This document shows, piece after piece, positions 39,001 to 54,000 of a DNA stretch of 64,000 nucleotides. The notes beneath the pieces were generated by a model that ran no database searches, had not been told where the DNA came from, and saw only the letters and a program-made list of their open reading frames with translations. This stretch comes from Siphonodentalium dalli (Eukaryota > Mollusca > Scaphopoda > Gadilida > Siphonodentaliidae), in the NCBI GenBank assembly GCA_032622095.1, contig CP136061.1:115578754-115642753 (forward strand), given 5' to 3'. Position 1 is the first letter of the stretch. Every line of letters starts with the position of its first letter. Made by a program: the position numbers and the translations under genes.

Positions 39001-42000
39001 TGCTATACACAGGTTGATACCAGGAATCGTATGATAACTTTCTAGATAAGTCCAAAAATAATGCGGTTAGGGACCTGCTGATGCCAGCAGGCCGGATGTC
39101 TGAAAACATACCATATTTTGATCATGTCCGTTCATGATTAAAGCATTATAATTCCACCCACCTGTCATGTCTAACGCCAGATGTGTTACAGTTAATTTCA
39201 AATGTATCTATAATTATCCCAATATGCGCGACGTGAGTGAACCGTGTGTAGTGCGTATCCTGATATTATATTGTGGTAGTGTTTGATGTGCAAATGATTA
39301 AAACAAAATGGGATCACGAGTCTTTGTGTAACTTGTCGCTGCATCTCAGAAATGACAACTTCTGTGCAGACCAGAATCTGATCTACGATAACTCATCCAT
39401 AACAACTCCGAATGTGCTGAGCGAAATCAGTAACTGGACACGATAGCCGTAGATTAGTATTTACTGAACAGCGTGTGAGGAACACATGCATATGTCTTTG
39501 TACCAGCGGGATGATATGGGGACGAGGAATTATTCGCCATATTGATTTCCGCCGGTGTAATTGCCTGTAAATACTAATATTGAATACAGCCCGATTGATA
39601 CATTAATGACATGGGTTTTACGTTTCAAACACCAATGGTACTTGCAACAGCAGCAGGTCTCCTGGTCTGCATATGACCCGTTCAGATGTAACATAACGTA
39701 GACAAGTTTACTTTTCCACCAAGTTGGAATCAACATTTGATATTACTGAAGGTTATCGTGTTCATATATTGCAAATAAAGTGGTCCATGGCGATCTTGTT
39801 CAACAGAAAATGCATAATTAAGTTAGACGAATAGGAGGGATTCTCATTCTCATTGTCAAAAATGTCGGCTTTATTTAAAAAATGACCGATTTTTTCATCG
39901 GGTGCCTCAAGAAAACCACGCGGTGAGAAAAAAGTCCGCCTATCTGACAAATCCAACATACAGATTCCGAAAGTTTAGTATTCACGCTAACCAAAAATGT
40001 AGGTCTCATAAATTCCCTCTCCAGGCGACACCTATGTCCATATTTGCCTGGCCTAATATGGGTTGATACAAAAATCGGACTTGGCACTGAAAGGGTTAAT
40101 TTTACATTATATTAAATATATGCCTTATTTTATACCATCTTTAATCAATTGCCAACAAGAAAGGTCATGATGCACCCTCAATAATTACCATATAAGTTAT
40201 GCATTATGGCTTGCATTTTATTGAAAATAGAATCTCTCCGTTATGTGTGTTAACAGATGCATCGCAGCCATCTAAACGCCATATTATTATTGTCTGTATT
40301 CCAATTTCAAAGCAACTGATTCGTCTGAACATTCAATGTGCCTCTCGTTCTGTCATTCCGCACTCACACTCGTGCCATATCAACAAACCCATTCTGTTGT
40401 TCTGTGTATGCATATTACAAAATTATTTGTCAGACAGATTACTGTACTCAATACAATTTGATGGTCCCCATATCATCAAATTCCAATACAACAACATTTT
40501 TTTAAATGCCGCTTCGAGAATCGATTAATTGCCCCAAAAAAATGCTAACCAGTCAACTGTAGTATAAAATTGCCCAAAACCTGTTATTTGTGAACATTTT
40601 GTTCAACAAAATTTTGCGGGTTTGTCAAATATCTGACACAAAATAGTCACTTAATTTTAGAGTTATCCATCTTCATCTGCAATTTGGTCCGAGACCGTCT
40701 TCTCATAGACTTTTACTGGGCCACTTAAAATTATTGGTGATGAAAAAAAATAGATTTAAAAAGTTGATATCTGATCACTCTGAGCTTTGATGGGTGGGAT
40801 CCTCGACTCGAATCAAAAGATTTTTACCCACGAAGCCAAGGAAATAGTAAAAATTTGTGAGTGTTAATTCGGATTATGCATCTTTAAATATCCTTATGCT
40901 TGTATTTCAGTTCCACAGCGTGCAGAGCCAGCCCCTGATTTACTAAACCCTTCAACCTTGGAAATCTGCCGACCTCGTCCTTCATCCCCAAAGCCCGACT
41001 CAATGTTACCTCTTGGCGGCAAAATGGAATTGCCGAGAATCCCGTCACCTCTTCCATCGCCAACCAGATCATTTCCACCTCCAATCCAGAGGGCACCATC
41101 TCCAGCTCCACAACCACAGCCTGCGGCACCATTCGTCGACTTATTAGACATGCCATCAGAGGCGTCAGCATCTAAATCAGACGACATACTAGGAGAACCT
41201 GCAGAGCCAATTCGACCAGCAAGTCCATATAAACCAGCTGCGGACCTATTTGGGGGCGCGTTATCTAATGATTTAGGATTCGGAGACTCAGCCATGAAAC
41301 CTCAAGCAGCGCACCCTAGTGCTCAAGTAGATTTGTTTGGAGCAGACCTAGGATCATCAGCTGTCAGTAGGCCTGCATTGCAGAATATTGATAACCTGTT
41401 CGGAACGTCACCGATGGGAACTGCAGAAATTTCAGGAATGGGGTCAAATGAGGCAGAGTTGTTTGGATTTGCAGCCAGTAATGACATGCCTGCGCCGATG
41501 GCGGCCACATCTGGTGGGTTTGGGGGATTATCAGATTTAGGAATGACCGGAATGGGAGGTGGATTGAGTGGGATGTCTGGAACTGGAATGGCTTCCACAC
41601 AACAGACAAGCTCAATGGGTATGTCACCAATGATGAACACTGGGATGTCATCAACAGGGAGCGCTATGGGTAAGTAGAGCTAATTTAACCCTTTACCCAA
41701 CAGAAGGGCCCTGTGCCAATGCATTCTCTTATATATGCGAGTCGACCATAAGTCGCCTCGCATATATAAGAGAATGCATTGGCTTAACACATATTAATAA
41801 TGATAAAATTGTCAAAGAATGTAGAAAAAAATTATAAAAATTGTTAAAAAATGTAAGAAAAAATTATAAAATTGTTAAAGAATGTAAGAAAAATGGTAAA
41901 AAGTGTTAAAAAAAGAATTTTTTTAGGCCAATGCATTCTCTTATATATGCGAGGCGACTATGGTCGACTCGCATATATAAGAGAATGCATTGGCACAGGG

Positions 42001-45000
42001 CATAACTGTCACCATCACAATGTGGTCAATGAACCGGTTCCAATGATATCCATATTTGTATGGTGTTATTGAGACAGGCCGAAGATATTTTAGGCTGTTG
42101 GGACTTTATTTGGGCGTTTTTGGCCGTTTTGTTGGGTAAAGGGTTAATGAGTTATAAATTTCACATGACTGGTGTCAATTTTGTGGTTCTAACTTCTAAA
42201 CTAGGCAGTGCTTGAAAACGACTAAGGAGTGTCTTGTTTGAAGTTCTTTTATTCTAGTGTCTAGTGGTGCCTGGCCTCCTGATGAAACATGACCATCCAA
42301 AGGTCATGTGAGTGATTTTTTGACCAGAAATGCAGAAATATTTGCAATGTACAAACTATAGTAATGCTCCGAGTACTGGAACCAAGCTCATTATTATATT
42401 ATTCCAGAGCCAAGCCTTGAAATAGTGTGTCTAACAACTGCAGAATGAGGTCGCCAGCGGGTGAATTTAGTGATGTTACCGCACACAGCGGGCTAGCATC
42501 ACCAAATTCCCCCCTCTGGGAACCTCATTCTGCTTAGACCTCATCTTCTGGTAAATATCTATAGTCTCAATTAACACTGTTTTTTTTACCTTCTGTTCAG
42601 TTTCTACAAACCCTAATTTGCAGAAGATAAAATGCACAATAGAGGTGACTAATGAGTGAACATCACCAACTGCAACTGGGGAACTTCAGTCTGATCCTAG
42701 GTCTGCTATGTCACACTCACTATTTGTCCAGAGCAAAGAATCAACATTTCCGGTTGTTGTGCTGAATTGGCCATTATCTCATGGTTTGGGTATTAAAGAG
42801 GTACTGTACACTAAATCCGGCCATTTATGGGACCATCTCATTTTATATTCAACAGAAAATATGCAACAAATGAATGAATTTGAGCCATGGATGAGTGCAA
42901 AATATGCTAATGTGCACTATTAACGATGCAAACAACATGGTATTTATAATGAAAATGAATTTATGACTCCAGCCATAAAATCATTTTCATTATAATAGCA
43001 TCTTGTTCTACATCATTCATAAGTAAATGGGGGTATTTTGCACTCATCAGTGGGTCAAATTCATTCATTTGTTGCATATATTCTGTTGAGTATAAAAGGA
43101 GATGGTCCTATAATTGGCTGGATTTAGTGTACAGTACCCCTTTAAGTTACCCAGGCAAACTGGTATTTTGTTACCCAGGTTCACTGAATCTGATTTCTTG
43201 GGACCCATGTTGGGGAATACTTATCTGTTTGGTTGATTCAAATGCTGTCATTTTGTTCAATAAATATTAGACAATAGTCATCAACAGGCTGCATCGATCA
43301 TTAAAATTCAAAAAATATTGTCAATTTTATATGAAATATTGTCTCCATTTGATTGAATCTAACGTAAACATTCAAATCAACCATGTATTTATTGTATATA
43401 TAAAATAATTTCATAGAGATATTTCCTACAAATGGACATTTTCGAAAATGAGCCAAATTACTACAGACTATTGCAATTTTTGGGCTTGTCTTTTAGGATG
43501 AAGAATCTGGTGTACGTCAATGAATTCTTCATCTATTTTTCTACTCTCTATATTTTAGGTATTCCAGGAACTTCCATGGGAATGTCAAGTCAAGGCATGG
43601 GCATGGGTATGTCCTCTGGGACATCAATGGGTATGTCCTCAACAAGCTCTTCAATGGGGATGCATTCTCCAGCAATGGGCATGTCTGGGACAGGCGGACC
43701 GACGGGTATGCAGTCGATGGGTACCGCAGCACCAGGGTTAGCCATGGCCGGTTCCGCTCCAATGAATGCTCCTGCTCGAATGTCGACTCCCGAGCCTCAG
43801 AGCATGGGAAACTTTGCAATCGGGAGTCCATCTATGCACAACACAGCTATCGGAGGCCCAGCTGTGGATGGCGCCATGGGTGTGCCGTCGACGATGAACG
43901 TGGGTGGAGCCATGGGAATGCAGACGATACAGCCTGACGGGATGGGAATGACACAGATGGCTCCTGGTAGTCCATACATGCAGACCAGGGCCCAGACTGG
44001 TAAGATTTACTATTAGGCCCAAGCCTTGAAATAGTGTGTCTGTCATTTGCAGAATGAGGTTCCCAGAGGGTGAATTTAGTGATGCTACCCCGCATAGCGG
44101 GCTAGCATCACCAAATTCACCCTCTGGGAACCTCATTCTGCTGAGGTGTAAGCAGAATGAGGTCCCCAGAGGGTAAATTCACCCTCTGGGGACCTCATTC
44201 TGCAAATGACAGGCACACTATTTCAAGGCTTGATTAGGCCTCTCAAAAAATGGCATATTTCTTCCAGATGATTTCTGCCGGTTATTTGCAGAATGATGTC
44301 CCCAGAGGGTGAATTTAGTAACACTACCCCATACAGCAGGCTAGCATCACCAAATTCACCCTCTGGGGACCTCAATCTGCATGGTCTCATCTGCTACGGG
44401 AGACCTAGACATCGTCTGTCAATTTGGGATGTAGAGAAACTAAACAGAAAAAGAAAGTTTCTGAAGAAACTAAAAAGCTAGTTAATTTGATAATAAAGAT
44501 ACTATCCAGAGAAGATGAGGCTTTAGCAGAATGAGGTCCATAGTTTTGTGGGGTAACAAACTAAATTCACCTTCTCGGTACCTCATTTTACAAATATTCT
44601 CAGGCTTGATCCAAGCCTTGAAATATTGTGTCTGTCATTTGCAGAATGAGGTCCCCAGAGGGTGAATTTAGTGATGCTACCCCGCATAGCGGGCTAGCAT
44701 CACCAAATTCACCCTTTGGGGACCTCATTCTGCTTACACCTCAGCAGAATGAGGTTCCCAAAGGGTGAATTTGGTGATGCTACCCCGCATAGCGGGCTAG
44801 CATCACCAAATTCACCCTCTGGGGACCTCATTCTGCTTACACCTCAGCAGAATGAGGTTCCCAAAGGGTGAATTTGGTGATGCTAGCCCACTATGCGGGG
44901 TAGCATCACAAATTCACCCTCTGGGGACCTCATTCTGCAAATGACAGACATACTATTTTAAGGCTTGGCTTGATCCAAATACACTATCAAAACGAGTTTC

Positions 45001-48000
45001 ATAGAAATCATGTAGTTGTTGTTGGAAATCTTGTGAGGACGATATAGTGTATCTTTAGGACATGCATGAATTTAGTGTGTCTGACATTTGCAGAATGAGG
45101 TCTCCAGAGGGTGAATTTAGTGACGCTATCCCGCACAGTGGGCTAGCATCACCAAATTCACCCTCTGTGGAGCTCATTCTGCTTAGGCCTCTCCTCTCTG
45201 GAAAGTCTTTTATTATCAAATTATCAACTTTTTTCGAGTTCCGTTACAAAGTTTCTTTTTTAGTTTAGATTCTCTGTATGCCAAATTGACAGACGACACA
45301 ATTAATGCATAATGAATGAGCCCAATGGGTGACCATCACTGTCTTCACCATCTGAGAACTTAAAATCTAGGTCTCCCAGAGCAGATGAGTCAATGCAGAA
45401 TGAGGTCCCCAGAAGGTGAATTTAGTTATTCTAGCCCGCTGTGCAGGATAACGTCACTAAATTCACCCTCTGGGAACCTCATTCTGCAAATGTCCAGCAT
45501 CATATTTTCAGGCTCTGATCACTATTTTACTCAGCTCCCAGAAAAATGATTTATCTAATTGATATTTTGATTGATTATTATTGTTTATTTGTACAATATT
45601 TACAAGCTTATGACAATAGTGATAAACAGACCGGACCACATAGGCCTGTGAATGTGGTGAATGCAAGCCTTTAGTGTTAGATTAGTGTGCCTTTAGTGTT
45701 AGTTTAGTGTGCCTGTCATTTGCAGAATGAGGTCCCCAGAGGGTGAATATAGTAACGCTATCCCACATAGCGGACTAGCATCACTAAATTCACCCTCTGA
45801 GGACCTCATTCTGCTTAGGCCTCATCTTCTCTGGAAAGTTTCTTTATTATCAAATTTCTATTGAAACTTCTTTACAAAGATTCTATTTATTTTTTAATTT
45901 AGTTGCTCTATATCCCCAAATTGGCAGACAACACATTGCATTATCGAGGTTCCCAATGGTTCCATATGGGAGACTTGCATATATAAGAGAATGCTCTGGC
46001 ACTGGATCATTAATGATAACACCAGCGCAGTTCCTGTCATGAAAGGGTTAATGTCTTAACTTGTAAATGTCGTCATTTCTTTCAGGGCCAGCGATGAGCC
46101 GGAGTAGTCCTATTCCACCCAGTGTGGATAATATCATGGGTAAATAATAAATTTATTACTTTAAATAAAAACGTGCTACACACAGTGGTAACTTCAAAAT
46201 AATTATAACACTGACGTCGGTGAGCGTCTTCTTTGATTTCGCATCAGCTGGAACTGCATCCCCATTTGATTACATTTATTGCAGTAATACTCATATGATC
46301 ATATCAATAAGATGTTGATAAGACATATATGAATGACAAAGAGTGCAAGCCTGAATTTAGTATACCTGATATGTTCAGAATGAGGTCCTCAGAGAGTGAA
46401 TTTAGTGATGCTATCATACACAGGGGGCTAGCATTACCATTCTGCTTAGGCCTCAACTGCTATGGGATACCTAAGATCAGGTTGAAGTTCCCCAGTTGGT
46501 GATGTTCACCCATTAATCACCTCGATTATGCATTTTATCTTCTGCAAATTAAGGGATCTAGAACTGAACAGAAGGGAAAACATAACTATTATAATGTTAA
46601 TTTGAGACTATAGATACTTCCCAGAAGATGAGGCCTAAGCAGAATGAGGTCCCCAAAGGGTGAATTTGGTGATTCTAGCTCGCTGTGTGGGATAGTGTCA
46701 CTAAATTCACCCTCCGCGGACCATATTCTGCAAAGAGAGTAGCCAATAAAGAGAAAACTGTTGGTTTTCTTACATTCCTAAACTGTTGGTTTTCTTACAT
46801 TCCTAAACTGGAGTGTCGAGTCATTGATTGGATTTGATTCCAATGTTTAGGTTATTTTTAGTTGATTGGACTATCCAATCGACAAACCTCATATGTCTCC
46901 ATAGTAGATCTGTACAATTGCCGTAAGGTCAAGTGTGGAGCTCAGTGGTCCAGTGTTTAGCATGTCAGACTTGTATTTGCTGGATAGGATAGGATAGGAT
47001 AGGATAGGATAATTTATTTACAATATACATGAATTATACAATGGCAGAAATACATAATAAGGTAAAGCAGTATATTGTCGGGGGTAGCCTAGCCCTATCG
47101 GGCTGTCTTCCTGTTGCCCCCTAAAACAGGTATCAGTATAAATAATAGAATAGATGCTTGTATCCATATCCACGCACACGTACAGACTATAATCATATAT
47201 GAAACTTTGTAGAATCCAGTACTTAGGGCATAACAAAAACAAGTATTGGTGTGGTTGTGAGCCAATCCAGACGAGTTATAAGATCGGAAATGTATTATCT
47301 CTCCATATGAATGTTTTGAACTGTTCAGGTTGTGCTGTAAACACAATGATATGGGTTCGCAGCGCATTGCCGGTCTATTATGAGTCTTCACACAGCAGTG
47401 GCTTGGTCGCTTTGAGCGACGTGCAATTATCGGATTGCTCGCTGTTTCAAAACCCATGCCAAATTGTGACCCTTGAGCAAGGTCGCTCATACTGTGTCGG
47501 CTTCACATCACTCATGCGTTAAATGAGTACCAGTCAGCTTGTCATACTAATGTTAGTGTTAGGGCAATTAATTGGTTAATCGCTATATAAAACAGGTCAT
47601 TATTATTATTATTATTATTTTTATTTTAAGTGTTGAGGAGTTCAGGATGCATACTATCATGTGACTGTATCATGTGGCACTGATTTATTGCACAAAGCTA
47701 TTGAGGTAATTGAAGAATGAACATATAGCAAGCAAAGAGTTTTACTATTTGTCTTCACTGTGCTAAACTTGCTTAGTTCAAAGTTTCTTAACATTATATG
47801 ATGCTATTCTTTGGTGTAAAAGTTTTTGTCACATTTTCAACAAATGCAAGTTCACACGAAAAAATGTATACCGGTAGTACATAATTTTTCATGTTCACGA
47901 AATAAGCCCACACAATGCTTAAAATATGTGTGCTGAACACAGCGAGGTGGGTTTTCTAAAATCGAAGGTGTGCTAAAACTGTTTAAATCTTCCATGACTG

Positions 48001-51000
48001 GAGCTTCCTGAAATTTTGCGAAAACCCTGTGCCAATGCATTCTCTTATATATGCAAGTCTCTCATAGGGAGCCTCGCATGTATATGAGAATACATTGGCC
48101 TAACAATATTTACCTTGACCTTGTAAGCAGAGTGCATTTTTCTTATATATATGCGAGGCTCCATATATAAGAGAAAGCACTGGCACAGGATCTTTAATGC
48201 CGCACCAGTGTAGCTCGGGTCATGGAAGTGTTAACCAGGTAGAGATAAGTGATCTGAGATTGTGATCTTATTTCAGGTAAAGACACACCAAAGATTGAGC
48301 CATCCAAACCAGCTATGGGAATGATGGCCAATAAATCCAAGGCTCAATCTACATTTGTTGCTGGTGACCTTGACTCAAGCCTCGCTCAACTCGCAGGAAA
48401 CCTCGGCATGAAATCAGCTGACACCAAAATTAAAAAGTAAGTGTCAAATCAGTTTTAAGAGTAGCCTATAGTTTTCAAGTTAAACTTTAATGGGGTACTG
48501 TAACCAAATATGGCCATTTATGGGACCATTTTCTTTTATACTCCAAAGATTATATGCAACAAATGAATGAATTTTAGCCATGGATTTGTGTAAAATACAC
48601 TCATGTTCTCTATGAATAATGCAAACAACATGGCCGATTTAGTGTACAGTTCCCCTTTAAGTTTATTAGTTGTTGGCTTTAGCTATTTTTCTGGGTTTGA
48701 AATTTTCGAGAAAAAAAAAGAAAGGTACTTTTTCTTAACACCCTCATTTTGCCCTCCCTACCAGCATCATAGCATTTCAGCAGGATCACCAGCATTATAG
48801 CAATTCAGCAGGATCACCAGCATCATAGCAGGACCATTTATTATAACTAGGGGTCATTCAGTTCTGGTAGCCTACAGATCTTTTATTGTTACTTTTTCAT
48901 TGTGTTTCTGCACGGAAATTTTAAATCATGCATGTATTGTACAGTAATGCCCTAATTAATCGACTCTAACCACAGCAGAATTATGGGTAACTTTTCAGGA
49001 TTTCCGACTAAATCCTGAAAAGTTACCTATAATTCTGCTGTGGTTAAAGGAGTCGATTAATTAGGGCATTACTATGTATTGCTTAGATATGTTTTGTTTC
49101 TTATATTTTTTGATAAAAATGAAGTTTTTAAATGCTCATGTTAAGATAATGCAATGTATCTTTTCCGGACAATCGTGTGTTATTCCGCTTCCGGATTAAT
49201 ACAACTGGCTCAAAATTTGCTCTGGGTCTGATTCTTATGTTTGAAGTTGTATTTTGTATGACTTCTATGTGTCTTTCTGGGATATACAATGCTCATAGAA
49301 AGGTAGTTCAGGTATTTATCGGCCTATTTTGATACTGGGAAAAATTCAATTGTGAATATCATTAGGTGTATTTTGGAGGCTTTAACTTAAATTTACTTGA
49401 AAAATGTAGATGAAATATCAATATGCTGCCTCACATTATTGTCATGATTTCTTTTCACAGAACTGATGTCCAGTGGACGAGTTACGATAAAATTGGTGGT
49501 GGAGTTATATCACAAGCTCCGTCACAAGCTGCTGGTATGCAATACTCTCAACCGGCCTATCAACAACAAGTAAGTTTTACAAAGCCATGTAATTCCTGCC
49601 TCCGAAAAATCATGGCACATCACAAGAATTTGTAATATGTTTAATAACATAGGCAGAAAAGTTTTTATATTTGCAGCATTGCAGTCATCATATGCCAGAT
49701 TTAATTTTAATTTTTATACGCCCGTTTGAAAAAACGGTCATATTATGTAAATGGGTTGTCCGTCCGTCGTCCGTCCATCCGCTTTTGGTTTCCGGATGAT
49801 AACTTTCGATTGAATCGAGTGAACTGAACCAAATTTGGTATGTTAGTTTACCACCCCAAAATACAGATCAAGATCGAATATGGGTTTCGTCCGCATGATT
49901 TTGACTTAGTTATGTCACTTTTTCGACTTAGATTTTACCTGGTATGCGGTTTCCAGATGATAACTTTAGATTAAATCGAGTTAACTGAACCAAATTTGGT
50001 ATACAGATCAAGTTCGAATATGGGTTCTGTCTACATGCCCCACTCTACTCCAGAAACGGGCGTATTATGCCACGCCCCGATGGCGTGCTTTTGTTTGCCA
50101 AGTTTTGGCTCTTAGAGTGAAAAATGCATCTGACTTTTCTTGGTTTCCTGATGATGACTTCAGTAAATGTTGACAGAATCAAATGAAATTTGGTATGCCG
50201 GTTTGAGCTTCGGTTCTGTCTGCATACTTTTACCAGAGTTACAGACCTTTATCGACTGATTTTGTTGATAATCGGTACATGAGCCTTGCTCAACAATGTC
50301 TTGATCAAGTGTGACAACTCTCTAGGTCTGCTTACCTTGGGCACAGTTACGGCCATTTCATTAGTTCATTTTCATGACTTTTGATCAGGATACCATGATG
50401 AACTTAAACAAATATAAACTGATTTTTAGCTCAACTTCACTTTGTAAAGTTTGAGCTATTGCCATGGCTTGGTATCCGTCGTGCGTGTGTGTGTGTGCGT
50501 GATTCGTCAACTATTTCCTTTAGCACGGGCTACAGTTCGTACCTTTGGTCCAATTATTATGAAATTTGTCATGGATGTTGACATTGACATGTAGATGGGC
50601 ACGAGTCATTTTGGGGTCATTCGGCCGAAAAACATGGCCGCCAGTGGCCATTTTGGATTTCAAAATTCAATCCATTAGCACGGGCTACAAGCCGTACTGT
50701 TTGTCTTGTTGTCATGAAATTTGTCATGAATGTTAATAATGACATGTAGATGGGAACGAGTCATTTCGGGGTCATTCAGCCAAAAAACATGGCCGCCAGC
50801 AGCCATCTTGGATTTTACTCTTTGTATGACTAAATCCTTTAGCACGGGCTACAGGTCGTACCTTTAGTCTGATCATCATAAAATTTGTCATGGCTGTTGA
50901 AATTGGAATGTAGATGGGAACGAGTCATTTTGGGGTCATTAGGACAAAAAACATGGCTGCCAGCGGCCATCTTGGATTTCAAAATTTAATCCATTAGCAC

Positions 51001-54000
51001 GGGCCACAGGTCGTACTGTTTGTCTGATCATCATGAAATTTGTCATGGATGATAATATTGACATGTAGATGAGAACGAGTAATTTTGGGGTCATTCGGCC
51101 AAAAAACATGGCTGCCAGTAGCCATCTTGGATTTTACTCTTTGTATGACTAAATTCTTTAGCACGGGCTGCAGGACGTACCTTTAGTCTGATCATCATAA
51201 AATTTGTCATGGATATTAACAATGACACGTAGATGGGAACGAGTAATTTTGGGGTCATTCGGCCAAAAACCATGGTCGCCAGTAGCCATCTTGGATTTTA
51301 CTCTTTGTATGACTAAATCCTTTAGCACGGGCTACAGGTCCTACTTTTAGTTTGATCATCATAAAATTTGTAAAGAATGTTAATAATGACATGTAGATGG
51401 GAACGAGTCATTTTGGGGTCATTCGGCCAAAAAACATGGCCGCCAGCAGCCATCTTGGATTTTACTCTTTGTATGACTAAATCCTTCAGCACGGGCTACA
51501 GGTCGTACCTTTAGTCTGATCATCATAAAATTTGTCATGGCTGTTGAAATTGGAATGTAGATGGGAACGAGTCATTTTGGGGTCATTCGGACAAAAAACA
51601 TGGCCGCTAGCGGCCATCTTGGATTTCAAAATTTAATCCATTAGCATGGGCCACAGGTTGTACTGTTCGTCTGATCATCATGAAATTTGTCATGGATGTT
51701 AATATTGACATGTAGATGGGAACGAGTAATTTTGGGGTCGTTTGGCCAAAAAACATGGCCGCCAGCAGCCATCTTGGATTTTACTCTTTGTATGACTAAA
51801 TTCTTTAGCATGGGCTACAGGTCATACCTTTAGTCTGATCGTCATAAATTTGTCATTCATGTTAACGATGACATGTAGATGGGAACGACTCATTTTGGGG
51901 TCATTCGGCCGAAAACATGGCCACCAGCAGCCATCTTGGATTTTACTTTTCTCTTCATGTCTATAAACTAGTATTAGACATTCAACTTTTCACATTCCTA
52001 ATCGCTCCATTGACTGTAATACATTAAATTATTCCCTTTCCAAGTTGAGCTACAGTGTCATTGACACTTTCGTTTACTTTCAGGGTGGAGCCCAATTGGG
52101 TTATGGACAAGGCATGATGGGACACCAGCAGCAGCAGCCAATGGGTGGTCAGCAGGGACAGATGATGGGTATGGGTCAACAAACTCAAATGGGCCAACAG
52201 CCACAAATGGGCCAACAACAGCCAATGGGAGGCCAGGGAATGATGCAGCAGCCAATGGCTGGACAGCAAATGATGGGGCAGGGCCAACAATCCATGATGG
52301 GACAAAGTGCTCAAGCTCAACAACCCATGATGGGTCAGCAGTCCGGTACGATGGGTCAGCAGTCCGGTACGATGGGTCAGCAGTCCGGTACGATGGGTCA
52401 GCAGTCTGGTACGATGGGTCAGCCAGCTGGAGGTCAGCAAGGATATCAAATGGTAAGTTTGCATTGTCCCCCAATGCTTAAAGACATATTATGGACTTGT
52501 TCGGGTGCATGAAATTGGTAAGTTAGTATTCAGGCGCTATGCCAACTAGAGGAATATAGCATTCTACTAACATAGCAGAAAATCTCAAGCAAATCGGCCA
52601 GACCACTCCATAGATAATGTTGTCTGAACTATGCTCAATTGAAAATATTTACTTCTCGATTCGGGACGCAACTATCACCGATAAACTAACGAAAACATTT
52701 CGCCGAGAGTCACTGCATTTTAATTAACATATAAGAATGATGATATGTGTTATCAATTTGGATATAATATTTGTAAAAATAACTACTTTGAGCAAGATTA
52801 TTCTCCATTTCCGTTTTATCACCCCACGTGAGTGTTTCACTTCATATTAAGCATTTCTTTAATAAATTTATTTTCCCACCCAGCTATACCTGTATCGTTT
52901 GTTGAACTTATTATCTAATCATTTCCCGCAATAAATAGGACTCCTTCTCTACTTTTAGTTAACTGTTGTCTGCTTTTATCACCTTAACATCCCTCCAAAT
53001 CAATAATAGACCATTCTGGTGTACACTTTTTAACTGAATGGGAGAATTGATTTACCTTAATTATATTGTCCCCCAATGTTTCAATGTTCGGGGGGAATTA
53101 ACCATTTCTTTACTTAATTGGTTCTCCTACCCAGCTTTACAGTAATGCCCTAAATAATTGACTCCTTAACCACAGCAGAATTATAGGTAATTTTTCAGGA
53201 TTTAGTCGGAAATATGGCTTGTTGCCATTCATCGGAAAGCTCTCCGTGAGTTAAGGAGTCGATTATTTAGGGCATTAGTGTACCTAGGTCGTTTGTTTCA
53301 CTTCATATTAAGCATTTCTTTAATAAATTTATTTTCCCACCCAGCTATACCTGTATCGTTTGTTGAACTTATTATCTAATCATTTCCCGCAATAAATAGG
53401 ACTCCTTCTCTACTTTTAGTTAACTGTTGTCTGCTTTTATCACCTTAACATCCCTCCAAATCAATAATAGACCATTCTGGTGTACACTTTTTAACTGAAT
53501 GGGAGAATTGATTTACCTTAATTATATTGTCCCCCAATGTTTCAATGTTCGGGGGGGAATTAACCATTTCTTTACTTAATTGGTTCTCCTACCCAGCTTT
53601 ACAGTAATGCCCTAAATAATTGACTCCTTAACCACAGCAGAATTATAGGTAATTTTTCAGGATTTAGTCGGAAATATGGCTTGTTGCCATTCATCAGAAA
53701 GCTCTCCGTGAGTTAAGGAGTCGATTATTTAGGGCATTAGTGTACCTAGGTCGTTTGTTGAACTTATTATCTAAACAATTCCCGCAATAAATAGGACTCC
53801 TTCCATACTTTTAGTTACCTATCCTCTGCTTTTTTCACCTTAACATCCCTCCAAATCAATAATAGACCATTCCGATGTACACTTTTTAAGTGAATCTGAG
53901 TCTATGTTCCCCATAGCAATGAGGCCATGCAGAATGAGGTCCTCAGAGGGTGAATTTGGTGATGATAGCCCGCTATACACGATAGAGTCACTATATTCAC

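Larger units (their letters stand above)
33650..40095. mobile_element. 6.4-kb long-TIR element with TTAA duplication filling intron 3
   Basis: TTAA at 33646-33649 and 40096-40099. The left end CCCTTTCAGTGCCAAGTCCG and right end CGGACTTGGCACTGAAAGGG are exact complements. The TIR continues inwards for about 240 bp (left to ~33970, right from ~39850). The left TIR carries an extra ~90-bp palindrome (33700-33775, tttccttgatcatttttcaa and complement) absent from the right. The interior has only short ORFs and no transposase motif that I can see. The ends and the TTAA target fit piggyBac-like or Kolobok-like transposition; the element must have moved using a transposase made elsewhere, or its own gene has decayed or been replaced. 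Confidence 0.85.

Noticed and set aside
46940-46990. Possible tRNA gene
   Set aside because: Only an A-box-like word is present; there is no B-box and no cloverleaf, so at most a SINE head.
52024-52464. Antisense ORF with repeated THRTGLL peptides
   Set aside because: Shadow of the Gln/Met/Gly-rich exon 9 and its 21-bp repeat.
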